Assembly: GCA_031552845.1 (NCBI GenBank)
Contig: JAVBMC010000041.1
Location: 19,239 to 83,238, forward strand
Source: JAVBMC01 sp031552845
GTDB taxonomy: Bacteria; Verrucomicrobiota; Kiritimatiellia; RFP12; DVOR01
Reading direction: 5' to 3'
Length of the DNA: 64,000 nucleotides
Shown here in pieces: positions 52,669 to 61,254 of the stretch. The position numbers and the translations under genes were made by a program. The stretch's first letter is position 1; each line of letters opens with the position of its first letter. Below the pieces are notes generated by a model, which had not been told where the DNA came from, ran no database searches, and saw nothing but the letters and a program-made list of their open reading frames with translations.

Positions 52669-53631
52669 TTAGGCCGGCAAATCCAATAGTCGGGCCGGCA
52701 GGCGCAATGCATCCGAGGGCCAATAAACTTGAGGGCGCGGATGCCTCACGCGCGGATTGTCCAAACTGGCCTGGCAATTGACCAGCGTCTCTTTCCATTG
52801 AGCCGGAAATAATTCAGCGCCATACACCGCTCCCAGCAGTGCACCGGCGATAGCGGCATTCGCATCCGTATCACCGCCGTGGCTGATGGTGTCCGCGATG
52901 CCGTCTTCAATATTCTTGGCTGACCGCAGCTGATACAGCGCATTCTGCAAAGCAATCAATACTTTGCCCTGCGCCTTTTCATAATTTTCGGGACACTTAC
53001 CGTTGAGTCCGTCGCGCACGGCCTTCTGTACGGCGGCTTCGATCTTGAGCGAGGTCGCCATATCGCGGGCGAGGGTGATGGCCTGCTTGGTGTTCAGTCC
53101 GTCGCGGATGATGTGCGCCAACAATCTCACGTAGACCAGATTTGCATCACAGCAGATTTTGTTCGGATGCGTCAGCTTGGCATCCTGCCGCGCCCAGTTC
53201 ATCATCGTATCGTTCGAAATGTCTTTGCGCGCACAAAAGATTCCCAGCGGACTGATACGCATCAATGCGCCGGCACCCTGTTTGGTTTCGTCAAGCAAGC
53301 CGCTCGACAGCGCATTTGAAATGGTCCGCCCGCAGTCAAATGGCCGACTGTAGAACCAATTCTTGTAAGCGTTCTGCGCGGCGGTGGCATCGTATGTCTT
53401 TTGACGCATCAAACTTTGAGCCAGCGCTAACGCCATTTCGGATGCATCGGTGGGTTGGCCGGCGATCGTGTTGAACGTGCCGCCGTCAGCCATCTCTCTC
53501 ACGCCATTCGGAAAGCTGGTTTTGATCTGCTCGGCAGTCTTGAATTCAACAAGGCTGCCAAGCGCATCACCGGCCAAGTGCCCCAACAAACAACCAAGGG
53601 CGCGGTCCAGAAGATTGGGCGGCTCGTTCAT
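52669..53631 (-). CDS. ADP-ribosylglycohydrolase family protein
   Basis: Product of 320 residues. GCLLGHLAGDALGSLVEF at the N-terminus, TDASEMALALAQSL and the C-terminal HGGDTDANAAIAGALLGAVYG are the metal-binding signatures of the DraG family. It likely removes ADP-ribose from a protein or other target in the cytosol. No ADP-ribosyltransferase is adjacent. AAGGAG precedes the ATG at 53631; the longer frame to 53793 runs into the upstream isomerase gene. It lies 15 bases upstream of lnt. Confidence 0.9.
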   Translation of the reverse strand: MNEPPNLLDRALGCLLGHLAGDALGSLVEFKTAEQIKTSFPNGVREMADGGTFNTIAGQPTDASEMALALAQSLMRQKTYDATAAQNAYKNWFYSRPFDCGRTISNALSSGLLDETKQGAGALMRISPLGIFCARKDISNDTMMNWARQDAKLTHPNKICCDANLVYVRLLAHIIRDGLNTKQAITLARDMATSLKIEAAVQKAVRDGLNGKCPENYEKAQGKVLIALQNALYQLRSAKNIEDGIADTISHGGDTDANAAIAGALLGAVYGAELFPAQWKETLVNCQASLDNPRVRHPRPQVYWPSDALRLPARLLDLPA

Positions 53632-53659
53632 GATGAACTCCTTGGTGGCGGGGTTTGCG

Positions 53660-54505
53660 TTAGCGGGTGCCGTCGATGATTCCCTTGAAGTAACCGACCG
53701 ATTCCGCAATTCCCACAAGCGGCTTATCCATATCCTTTTCGTACTCGAGCGAACACACGCCGGTGTACTTGATCTTCCGCAATGTCTCGACAAAGCTCAC
53801 ATAGTTCAGCTTGCCGCGGGACACTTGGGTGCTGCGCCCCTCCTTCGTGAAAGCGGTCACATTCTTCCAGTGGATGTCATAGATGCGTTCAGCATACTGC
53901 AACAGCGCCTTGTCCGGATCTTCGCCCGAGCGTGCGTTGTGGCCGATGTCCAAACAGAAACCGATACGCTTGTCCAAGTCGCGGATGTACTCCCAAGTCT
54001 CATTCGCCGTGGAGTAGGGCAGGTTATCCGGGCCGTGATTGTGAATGGCATAACGGATGTTCGTCTCCTTCACCTTCGCGTCGATATACTTCAACAGCTC
54101 CGGATTCGCCGTCTTTTTGCCGTCGACGTTCTTCACCGGCACGCCCACAATCAGATTCACGCCCACGCGCTTGGCGAACGCAAAGTCGCGGTCGATATCC
54201 GCCTCGGTCGAAGAATAAATCGGTCCGATCGCATACCCCGTCACGTGCGCCTCTTCCAGCTTTTTCTTAAACGCGGCAATTTCCTCGTCGGTCGACTTGA
54301 ACGGCAGATGGAAATCCTTGATGCACAGATAATGCAAATCCACCTGCTGCATCATCTCCAGCGTCTGCTCAATCGTAAACTTATGGCACGTAAAACCCGC
54401 CAAGCCGATTTTGAACGGCTGCTCGCCACGCACCGCTTCCCTCGGCGCTTCCGCGAACGCCGCAACACTTCCCATACACGCCAGCAACATCAGGAGCTTC
54501 TTCAT
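53660..54505 (-). CDS. Secreted sugar phosphate isomerase/epimerase-like TIM-barrel protein
   Basis: Product of 281 residues. A signal peptide (MKKLLMLLACMGSVAAFAEA) precedes a xylose-isomerase-like TIM barrel: KIGLAGFTCHKFTIEQTLEM, VGVNLIVGVPV, YAIHNHGPDN, GFCLDIGHNARSGEDPDKAL and DIHWKNVTAF carry the usual metal-binding Glu/Asp/His set in part. It probably acts on sugars in the periplasm, a common PVC-group expansion. Substrate is unknown. AAGGAATAA precedes the ATG. It is four bases from the pssA gene, likely co-transcribed. Confidence 0.8.
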   Translation of the reverse strand: MKKLLMLLACMGSVAAFAEAPREAVRGEQPFKIGLAGFTCHKFTIEQTLEMMQQVDLHYLCIKDFHLPFKSTDEEIAAFKKKLEEAHVTGYAIGPIYSSTEADIDRDFAFAKRVGVNLIVGVPVKNVDGKKTANPELLKYIDAKVKETNIRYAIHNHGPDNLPYSTANETWEYIRDLDKRIGFCLDIGHNARSGEDPDKALLQYAERIYDIHWKNVTAFTKEGRSTQVSRGKLNYVSFVETLRKIKYTGVCSLEYEKDMDKPLVGIAESVGYFKGIIDGTR

Positions 54506-54509
54506 GCCA

Positions 54510-55322
54510 TTATTCCTTGATAGGTTTAAGTTTCCAAGCCGTAACAAACGGCTGCACATACTGATAATAAAGCCCAAGCGGCAGCAGCCAGCACACAATC
54601 GCCGCGAATGCCGAGACCGGATGGATAAACAGTCCCAAAAACATCACCACCCCAATCCCCATTGCAATCGGCTTGCTCGTCGGCTTCGAATATTTAAACG
54701 TCGAAACCTGCAACAGTAGCCCGATAATACAGTTTGCCCAGAAAAACCACGCAAACGGCCCCTCCGTCAAATTAAACCAAGCCGGCCGCACCAGCCACGT
54801 CAACTTCGGCGATTCCCACAACGTCGACGTATCCAACATCACCAACAACGCCAACAGCCCCGCATTCGCCGTAATAGGCATGCCCGTATACCCCTGCTGA
54901 CCATGATGCGCCGCATCCACCACCTTAAACCGCGCCAGCCGCAGCGCCCCCGACATCACAATCGCGCACGCCAGCACCAGCCCCCAAGTTCCATACGCAT
55001 GCAGCGCCGCATGATACACCAACAACGCCGGCGCAATCCCGAAACACGTAATATCTACGAACGTATCCAACTCCGCCCCGAAGGCCGACTCCGCCTTCAG
55101 CCACCGCGCACACGTCCCATCCAACCCATCCAGAATCATCCCCAGCATAATCAGCTGCGCCGCCAGGTAAAAATTATTATCTCCGCCGATTGACGATATA
55201 ATAATACTCGTCACCCCGCACACCATCGCCGCCGTCGTAATCAGATTCACAAAGCTGATCTTCGCCTTAGCCTTGCTCACCCCGATCCGCCGCCTGACCT
55301 TTTTAACCTTAGCCCTAGCCAT
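54510..55322 (-). CDS. pssA: CDP-diacylglycerol-serine O-phosphatidyltransferase
   Basis: Product of 270 residues with a basic N-terminus and about six to eight helices. The CDP-alcohol phosphatidyltransferase motif DGLDGTCARWLKAESAFGAE followed by LDTFVD is complete. It makes phosphatidylserine in the membrane. The psd gene lies 12 bases upstream in the same operon, so the two encode consecutive steps to phosphatidylethanolamine. The ATG at 55322 is chosen over the TTG at 55331. Confidence 0.92.
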   Translation of the reverse strand: MARAKVKKVRRRIGVSKAKAKISFVNLITTAAMVCGVTSIIISSIGGDNNFYLAAQLIMLGMILDGLDGTCARWLKAESAFGAELDTFVDITCFGIAPALLVYHAALHAYGTWGLVLACAIVMSGALRLARFKVVDAAHHGQQGYTGMPITANAGLLALLVMLDTSTLWESPKLTWLVRPAWFNLTEGPFAWFFWANCIIGLLLQVSTFKYSKPTSKPIAMGIGVVMFLGLFIHPVSAFAAIVCWLLPLGLYYQYVQPFVTAWKLKPIKE

Positions 55323-55334
55323 ACGCCCCAAAAA

Positions 55335-56003
55335 TTAACGCTGCTTCTTCCTGCCGATAATCGAAAGACCCGCCTTCACGCGATCCCCCGGCTTCACGCA
55401 AATCTCCACCCGGTCCGCCTGAAACCACACATCCATTCGCGAGCCAAACTTCATCATCCCCAACACGCCCCCGCGCTCCACCTGCTGCCCCTCCTCCAGC
55501 CAATACACCACCCTGCGCACGATCGGCCCCGTAATCTGCTTCGCCAAACACCGCACCCCATCCGCATCCTCAATCACAATTACCGAATGCTGATTATAAA
55601 ACGCCGACTTCTCATCCATCGTCAACAAATGCCGCCCCGGCCGATACGCCAGCTTCTTCACCGTCCCCTCCATCGGGCACCGATTCACATGCACATCCAA
55701 CGGACTCAAAAACACGCTCACCCGCACCGCCTTCCCCTCAGGGAAAAACTCGCCCCCGTCCAACACCTCCACCGTCTTCACCACGCCATCCGCCCCCGAG
55801 ACCAACACCCCCGGCTCGGTAGGCGACACCCGCTCCGGATGCCGGAAAAACCACACCATAAACAACGAAAAAACAATACACAACCCCAGCCACGAACCCG
55901 CCGCACAACAACAGCACCCCATCCGTGACAAGCCAAACCACCCCAGTACCCCCAACGCCAGCGGCACCAAAATCCAACTCCACCCATCAGCCACAATACG
56001 CAT
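55335..56003 (-). CDS. psd: Phosphatidylserine decarboxylase proenzyme
   Basis: Product of 222 residues, the short (archaeal-type) form. Two N-terminal helices are followed by FFRHPERV, LSPLDVHVNRCPMEG and the self-cleavage site in MMKFGSRMD; the Ser becomes the pyruvoyl group. It converts phosphatidylserine to phosphatidylethanolamine at the membrane. Operon with pssA, plus the secreted isomerase. Confidence 0.93.
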   Translation of the reverse strand: MRIVADGWSWILVPLALGVLGWFGLSRMGCCCCAAGSWLGLCIVFSLFMVWFFRHPERVSPTEPGVLVSGADGVVKTVEVLDGGEFFPEGKAVRVSVFLSPLDVHVNRCPMEGTVKKLAYRPGRHLLTMDEKSAFYNQHSVIVIEDADGVRCLAKQITGPIVRRVVYWLEEGQQVERGGVLGMMKFGSRMDVWFQADRVEICVKPGDRVKAGLSIIGRKKQR

Positions 56004-56110
56004 AATTAACTAACCCAAAAATCACAAAACGTGCCGCATTATACTCCAAACCCAACCCAAAAGCAACACTATACTATAAGGTACGCCCAATCCACTCCGC
56101 CCAATAAAGA

Positions 56111-56140
56111 TTGACACCCCTTCCGGCTTTGTGCTATATT
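56111..56140 (+). promoter_or_regulatory. Promoter for the secreted protein at 56.17 kb
   Basis: Consensus TTGACA (56111-56116), 18 bases, TATATT (56135-56140), giving a short leader. Confidence 0.65.
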
Positions 56141-56173
56141 TCTCCCGTGGGATTTAAAAACCGAGGGACTCCT

Positions 56174-57415
56174 ATGAAAAAACAACTCATTTACCTCCTC
56201 TGTTGCATCTTCATTGGCATGACCGCCACCTCCATGGCCCAAAGCCTCACCCACGTCGATTTACGCCTGCCACTCGTCAGGTGGCAACCGGGCGTCAGAT
56301 GGCCCGCCCGCTGGGAATTGCTGGTTCCCGAAGGCTTTACCGGTAACCTCGCCGATTATTATCTGCACCTAATCGATAACAAAGGCAACACCGTCGCTCT
56401 CCCGCTCGACCAAGTCCAGCAACACGGCATCTCCTTCGACCGGACACAGCTTTTCACCGGAGAACACAAGTGGAACCTCGCCAGCCACCACCCCGGCCTC
56501 GAAACCGACTTTGAATACGGCCTCTACGGACTCGTGCGCGTCTACTTCCTGCCCGAAGGTGCCACAACCAAAGCCTATCCGCCAAAGCACGACCTCGCCT
56601 CCGTCTTCTACCAAGTCCCCGCCCACGACGGCTGGGCGGACGTTGCCGGCGTCAAACTTTTTGGATTCGCCCGCAATTGCATGATAGCATACGGTGGCAC
56701 GTTGGAAGAACGCAAAACATACAATAGCCGGTCTGAAATACGTAATCTGAGTAACTTCGCCGAAGGCATCCATCGGTTATCAGGGGGAAAAGAGAACCAT
56801 CGAAATGCGAAAGACGATACCACCAGCCCCGATGACGGTTTCGTCTGGGTCTGCCTGCGTGCTAACGCCGATCCCGTGCCCACACCGTCAATCATCCGCT
56901 TGCCGCTCAAAGATGACTGTTATCGAATGTTGCTACCTCTTCCGACGGCACGGACGATTGACGATTATATCGCCGCTACCAACTTTCTTTACGCCAAGCC
57001 CCTCCTATCGCCCGATATCCTGCCGCTCCGCAAAGACGTCACCCTCGCACAACTTGACAAACTCGCCCAACTGCAAGACCACTTTCAACGGTATAACACA
57101 GGCAACCTGCTCCCCGACGCCTCATGGAACTTTACATTTATTGAGATACCTAAACATCCCGGTCTCCTACTCGGAATGGAGCTATTTGAATATTACTTAA
57201 CGCTCATCGATCCCGTCACGCCGGATGGCACTCGCCTTGCGACTCAGTTGCAAGCTGATATTGACCGCATCCGCAAGGCCACTACCGACACCGAACTCTA
57301 CTACCGCAGGGCAAACGATTCCACCCTCGCCATGTATGCCGCCCGCGGCAAACCCATCAACCGCCCCGACCTTCCCATCCGCAACGTCAAATTCGGCGAA
57401 ACCCCCGCTCCTTAA
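56174..57415 (+). CDS. Secreted protein of unknown function
   Basis: Product of 413 residues with a signal peptide (KKQLIYLLCCIFIGMTATSM, cleavage near AQS). The mature part begins as a beta-rich region (HVDLRLPLVRWQPGVRWPARW, then ELLVPEGFTGNLADYYLHLI) and ends in a helical, charged segment. No catalytic motif or family is recognised. AGGGACT precedes the ATG, and a near-consensus promoter suggests solid expression. Nothing nearby defines a role. Confidence 0.65.
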   Translation: MKKQLIYLLCCIFIGMTATSMAQSLTHVDLRLPLVRWQPGVRWPARWELLVPEGFTGNLADYYLHLIDNKGNTVALPLDQVQQHGISFDRTQLFTGEHKWNLASHHPGLETDFEYGLYGLVRVYFLPEGATTKAYPPKHDLASVFYQVPAHDGWADVAGVKLFGFARNCMIAYGGTLEERKTYNSRSEIRNLSNFAEGIHRLSGGKENHRNAKDDTTSPDDGFVWVCLRANADPVPTPSIIRLPLKDDCYRMLLPLPTARTIDDYIAATNFLYAKPLLSPDILPLRKDVTLAQLDKLAQLQDHFQRYNTGNLLPDASWNFTFIEIPKHPGLLLGMELFEYYLTLIDPVTPDGTRLATQLQADIDRIRKATTDTELYYRRANDSTLAMYAARGKPINRPDLPIRNVKFGETPAP

Positions 57416-57429
57416 GCCCCTCGTTTGCC

Positions 57430-57570
57430 CTGGAAGCTGGGAGCGCCGGCGTCCTCGCCGGCATTTTGTGTTCTGTATGCGTCAGCCCTACTCCCAAAAG
57501 GTAGGGCAATGAAGGTGCCTGCGGTACTTCGCCGAAACCGCCGCATCGCGTTTAGCCTCTCGCCTTACTG
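57430..57570. repeat. Dispersed repeat modules (CTGGGAGCGCCGGCG and GGTAGGGC types)
   Basis: GCTGGGAGCGCCGGCGTCCT followed by CGCCGGCATTTTGTG, then AAAAGGTAGGGC with CGCCGAAACCGCCGCATCGC. Two module families are placed side by side. Confidence 0.7.
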
Positions 57571-57591
57571 TTTCTCTCCCGCCAACCCTCT

Positions 57592-58392
57592 TTACTTCTT
57601 CGCGGTCGGCGTGTTCCCATTGCCGACAAACTTCCACTTCTTCTGCTCTTTATCAAACGTGAAGATGGCCGTATATCCTTCTTTCTTATCCTGCACGCTA
57701 ACAACATACGAAACCCGAATCTCTCCGCTGTTACCGAAGCGTGGAATCTCAGTGTGCTCCAAGCGGGTTGGCTTAACACCATCCGCCAATTTTCCTTGGA
57801 CAGCGTTGACAAACTCCGCCTCGGTCATGTTAATGCCATCCATACACGCAAACATCTTTGGCGCCGATCCTTCAACCCATGCAGCAACATACTCCCTAAC
57901 TCGTTTGCGAAGCGCATCGGCAATTTCTTGCGGCACCTGATGCTCCACGCTGCTGATTCTCCAAACACCACTATCAAAACATGCAAATATAGCCGTATAA
58001 CGCTGCGTGCCTGCTTGAGTATCCAAGGTAAAATACATATCCACCGTCCCATGCTTAGTCACGGACATGCCAATAAACTCAGCGAACTTCTCCGGCCGCT
58101 TTTTCTCTTCAGTCTCACGCTTAATCTTACGTCGGAACCAGTCTACAGGAACAAAATGGGGTGTAAAACACTCCTGCATTGCCTTCGCATCGCCGCTAAT
58201 CCAAGCTTGAACATAACGGTCAAGCAACTGCCTGCAGAATTGCGTCTCCTCTTGAGTCACATCCTTCCGTATGATGGTAAGCGGCTCTCGCATTTTAATC
58301 GCCTTCTCTTGAGATTCATCTGCGCTCTCCGCCGCGGCACAGACTGCAGACATCCCCGCCATCAAACCCACCAACACGACCAACCGTTTCAT
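57592..58392 (-). CDS. Secreted protein with two NTF2-like repeats
   Basis: Product of 266 residues with a signal peptide (cleavage near VCAAAES). Two halves repeat: FCRQLLDRYVQAWISGDAKAM...YTAIFACFDSGVWRISSVE and LRKRVREYVAAWVEGSAPKMF...GYTAIFTFDKEQKKWKFVG. The helix-plus-curved-sheet pattern ending in a W(R/K)(I/F)xxV strand suggests SnoaL/NTF2-like folds. No catalytic residues are apparent; a binding role is possible. Family is not formally recognised. Confidence 0.55.
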   Translation of the reverse strand: MKRLVVLVGLMAGMSAVCAAAESADESQEKAIKMREPLTIIRKDVTQEETQFCRQLLDRYVQAWISGDAKAMQECFTPHFVPVDWFRRKIKRETEEKKRPEKFAEFIGMSVTKHGTVDMYFTLDTQAGTQRYTAIFACFDSGVWRISSVEHQVPQEIADALRKRVREYVAAWVEGSAPKMFACMDGINMTEAEFVNAVQGKLADGVKPTRLEHTEIPRFGNSGEIRVSYVVSVQDKKEGYTAIFTFDKEQKKWKFVGNGNTPTAKK

Positions 58393-58429
58393 AAGCTTCT
58401 CCTATAACAGCTCCTCCTGCTCTCACCAT

Positions 58430-58545
58430 TCTCCGCGACCTCCGCGACTCCGCGTGAGCTTCCCCTCTCCTCTTCATCCTCCCTCGTGCGCGTCAGCCTC
58501 TCCCAACTTATTACCTATTACCTCTTACTTATTACTTCGCCCCCT
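58430..58545. repeat. Dispersed repeat modules (CTCCGCG type plus heptamers)
   Basis: CTCCGCGACCTCCGCGACTC with CGCGTGAGC, then GTGCGCGTCAGC and TTATTACCTATTACCTCTTAC heptamers, running up to the stop of the TIM-barrel gene. Confidence 0.7.
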
Positions 58546-59413
58546 ATATCGCGCAAATCTCAAATGCCTCGCGCAGACTCTTCATCGGGTCCGGACCCTT
58601 CGGCACAAACTCATGCGCCACATACCCCTCGAACCCCGTCGCCGCAATCGCCTGCATCACCTTCCGATAGTCAATCGTTTGCGACGCCAAATCAATCTCC
58701 GCGCGTCCCGGCACGCCTCCCGTATGATAATGCCCCCAACAATCCGCATACGTGCTGATATCCCTAATCGGATCCTCCTTCATCATCCCCGCATGATAAA
58801 TATCATACAAAACCTTCACCCGCGGCGAATTCACCCCCCTCACCAACTCCACATTCCACGCCGTCGTATCCGCCATATAATCCTTATGATTAATCGAGTT
58901 CAAAAACTCCAGATTAATCGTCACCTTCTTCTCCTCCGCATACGGCGCAATTTTCTTCAGGGCCGCGATGCAATTCTTCAACCCCTCCTCCTTACTCATC
59001 CCCTCAGCATTCCCCGAGAACGTCACCACATTCGGCACCCCCGCGATAGCCGCCGCATCGATGTTCTTCCGAATCACCCCCAAACACTCATCATGATTCT
59101 CCACCCGATTCAACCCCTTCGGAATCCCATGCGTATTCCCCATCGAACACACCATGTTGTGCTTCTTCAAAACATCCCACTCCCCCGGCCCCATCAAATC
59201 AATCGCATGAATCCCAATCCCCTTACACCCCTCCAAAAACGCATCCAGCGAGACGTTATTCTTCTTCATATACCCATTAAAACACCACAAACTCACCGCC
59301 TGCTTAAACTTCCCCTTCGGCACAGCCACCCCCTCAACGCCCGCACAAGCCAAAGCCCCCGCCGCCGCCACCCCAGTACCCAAAAAACCCCTCCGCGAAA
59401 CCCCTGCACACAT
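58544..59413 (-). CDS. Twin-arginine-exported TIM-barrel isomerase (hydroxypyruvate isomerase-like)
   Basis: Product of 289 residues. The N-terminus MCAGVSRRGFLGTGVAAAGA is a Tat signal, so the enzyme is exported folded. The barrel has KGIGIHAIDLMGPGEWDVL, NLEFLNSINHKDYM, KVLYDIYHAGMMKEDP and GHYHTGGVPGRAEID, giving the metal-binding Glu, Asp, His and Glu of the hydroxypyruvate isomerase/xylose-isomerase-like group. Substrate is unknown. GGGAGGGG precedes the ATG at 59413; the longer frame reads through a heptamer repeat. Confidence 0.85.
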   Translation of the reverse strand: MCAGVSRRGFLGTGVAAAGALACAGVEGVAVPKGKFKQAVSLWCFNGYMKKNNVSLDAFLEGCKGIGIHAIDLMGPGEWDVLKKHNMVCSMGNTHGIPKGLNRVENHDECLGVIRKNIDAAAIAGVPNVVTFSGNAEGMSKEEGLKNCIAALKKIAPYAEEKKVTINLEFLNSINHKDYMADTTAWNVELVRGVNSPRVKVLYDIYHAGMMKEDPIRDISTYADCWGHYHTGGVPGRAEIDLASQTIDYRKVMQAIAATGFEGYVAHEFVPKGPDPMKSLREAFEICAI

Positions 59414-59484
59414 ACTAACCCCTCCCAGTTGAAAAATAAAAACAAAACCTAACCCCCACATTGTACCCCATCCCCCCTGTGAAC

Positions 59485-59620
59485 TCAAGTAATAAGTGAT
59501 AGGCAATAAGTAATAAGTGGCAAAACTCCCCTCTGGGAGCGCGGGCATTCCTGCCCGCATTGTGTGCCTTCCCTGGGAGCGCTCCGCAGAAAATCCCCGG
59601 CGGCATGTGTGTGCTATCGA
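59485..59620. repeat. Dispersed repeats (inverted heptamers and CTGGGAGCGC modules)
   Basis: AGTAATAAGTGATAGGCAAT and continuing inverted heptamers, then two CTGGGAGCGC modules, one with the hairpin GCGGGCATTCCTGCCCGC. Confidence 0.65.
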
Positions 59621-59804
59621 TGAAGTCGGCGAAATCGAAGAAGTCGCGCTAAGAAAACATGGAAGACGACTTCGCCGACGTCGCCATGCTAACCAGATTC
59701 GGCGGGTTGGGCAAAGCCGCCCTCCTTCTTGATCACTCGATTTTCGCCGATTTTCAGCGATTTCATCGACGTTTGATTTAATCGCAAACTTTACCCCTTG
59801 ACTT

Positions 59805-60106
59805 ATCCCACCAATCTGCTAAACTGCACGTCGTTGACCCCATTGAGTGACTCGTCACTGATTCGGACCTTGAGGCTCGGCGTTTAACACAAACGACCGC
59901 CCCCCGACATACGAGAGCTTAAGCTCCAAGGAGCCATCAACTATACAGACTGCCCGTTTGGCCGGCGTGCAGTCCAGATGCCAGGGGGATATCCACCAAT
60001 CGCACGAGTGTGCAATTAGGATTTGTTCGGAATCGTCCTGGTGTCGGGTTGACAGACGCCGCCGGCTGCCAATATCCAACACAGGCGGCAGAAAGAACAA
60101 GACATC
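59805..60106 (+). other. Long leader upstream of the HU-like gene
   Basis: A -35/-10-like pair (TTGACT / TAAACT near 59.80-59.83 kb) precedes about 270 bases with several short hairpins: AGTGA/TCACT, GAGCTTAAGCTC, GACTG/CAGTC and GCAC/GTGC. No convincing gene is seen. It may be a structured 5' UTR or a decayed gene. Confidence 0.35.
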
Positions 60107-60835
60107 ATGTCAAAAATCACACTAATCAAGCGGCCTGCATTTCAGGCTGAACAGAAGGATCGTGGAGAGTACATCTACGCCACGCAAATGGGGCAGAAGC
60201 TCCCGACGGCCAAACTCGCCAAGCTCATCGCTGCCTCCGGCACCACCGTGTCGGAAGCCGACGTGCTGGCCGTGCTGCACAACATCGGCGAAGTCATCGC
60301 CAATGAAGTCATGCACGGCATGGCGGTGGAAATCCCCGGACTCGGGAGTATCCACCTCTTCGCCAACGGCGTCATGGACAAAGACGGCAACGAAATTGCC
60401 GCCAAAGCCCGCCGTTTCCGGATGAAGATGACCTTCAGCAAGTCTCTGCAGAACATGGTTATCAGTCCTGATAACCTCTCGGTGACCTTGCAGGACTTCA
60501 AGGCCAAAACTCCGGTGCTCACACGCTTGGAGGACGCTCTCAGCGGCACGACCAACGGGACGCTCACGCCCGGCGGCATTGCCGGCATCCGCGGGCACAA
60601 CCTACGCATCCATCCCCTCATGGGCGATGAAGGCGTCTGGTTTGTTCCACAAGGCGAAGGCGATGTCGTGCGCGCAACGGCCTTCCTCGATAACAAACCC
60701 GCCCGACTCAGCTTCTCCATTCCGGCAGGGCTGCAGCAGGGGATGAGTTACCGCGTGGAAGTCCGCAACCGCATCAACCGCAGCAAAAAGCTCGCCGTGG
60801 GCACGCTCACGGAGCTGCTCACTGTGGCTGAATAA
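60107..60835 (+). CDS. HU-like DNA-binding domain plus DUF4469 protein
   Basis: Product of 242 residues. Residues about 1-125 are an HU/IHF-like fold (HU-HIG type: AKLIAASGTTVSEADVLAVLHNIG, then VEIPGLGSIHLFANG). The C-terminal part (IRGHNLRIHPLMGDEGVWFV, LDNKPARLSFSIPAGL, YRVEVRNRINRSKKL) is a DUF4469-like Ig-type domain. Such proteins are known from Bacteroidetes and relatives; DNA binding is likely but unproven. A strong terminator follows; the leader is long. Confidence 0.8.
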   Translation: MSKITLIKRPAFQAEQKDRGEYIYATQMGQKLPTAKLAKLIAASGTTVSEADVLAVLHNIGEVIANEVMHGMAVEIPGLGSIHLFANGVMDKDGNEIAAKARRFRMKMTFSKSLQNMVISPDNLSVTLQDFKAKTPVLTRLEDALSGTTNGTLTPGGIAGIRGHNLRIHPLMGDEGVWFVPQGEGDVVRATAFLDNKPARLSFSIPAGLQQGMSYRVEVRNRINRSKKLAVGTLTELLTVAE

Positions 60836-60861
60836 CCGCAGATAACATAAACGCTTAAACG

Positions 60862-60888
60862 GGCGGAGGTGAAAACCTCCGCCTTTTT
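60862..60888 (+). terminator. Intrinsic terminator after the HU-like gene
   Basis: GGCGGAGGT pairs perfectly with ACCTCCGCC around GAAA, then five T. Confidence 0.92.
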
Positions 60889-61059
60889 CGTTCCCATTTA
60901 CAAACTATGTCCAAGCAAGGAGCTAGTCCACGTCCTTCCTGAGAGAGGGTCCGTGAGGCTCCCGCCACATGCACCCGCTCCCTCCTTGGTACGACACCAC
61001 GACCAAGGAGCCACGCACACCCCCTCCAAGCACGCACGCACAGTATTGCTTATCTTAGC

Positions 61060-61180
61060 TGGGAGCGCGATGTAGTCGCCGATGGTGCCTTCCCTGGGAG
61101 CGCCGCCGTCCCCGGCGGCATTGTCTGTGTGTTATTGGAGGGTAGTTATACAGCCGGCGAGGACGCCAGCACTCCCAGGG
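61060..61180. repeat. Three CTGGGAGCGC repeat modules
   Basis: GCTGGGAGCGCGATGTAGTC, CTGGGAGCGCCGCCGTCCCC and an inverted GGCGAGGACGCCAGCACTCC lie within 120 bp. Between 60.9 and 61.05 kb nothing gene-like is visible. Confidence 0.65.
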
Positions 61181-61193
61181 GTAAGAGTTGTGG

Positions 61194-61223
61194 TTGACTT
61201 TATGAGAACGGGTTTGGTATAAT
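61194..61223 (+). promoter_or_regulatory. Promoter of the AT-rich membrane cassette
   Basis: TTGACT (61194-61199), 18 bases, TATAAT (61218-61223), 32 bases before the first ATG. Confidence 0.7.
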
Positions 61224-61254
61224 GAATCCATGAAGCTTATTTGAAAGAGCAATC

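Noticed and set aside
59855..60100. 81-residue minus-strand frame in the leader of the HU-like gene
   Set aside because: Composition looks almost protein-like and could be a gene remnant, but there is no ribosome-binding site, no recognised motif, and it overlaps a hairpin-rich leader.
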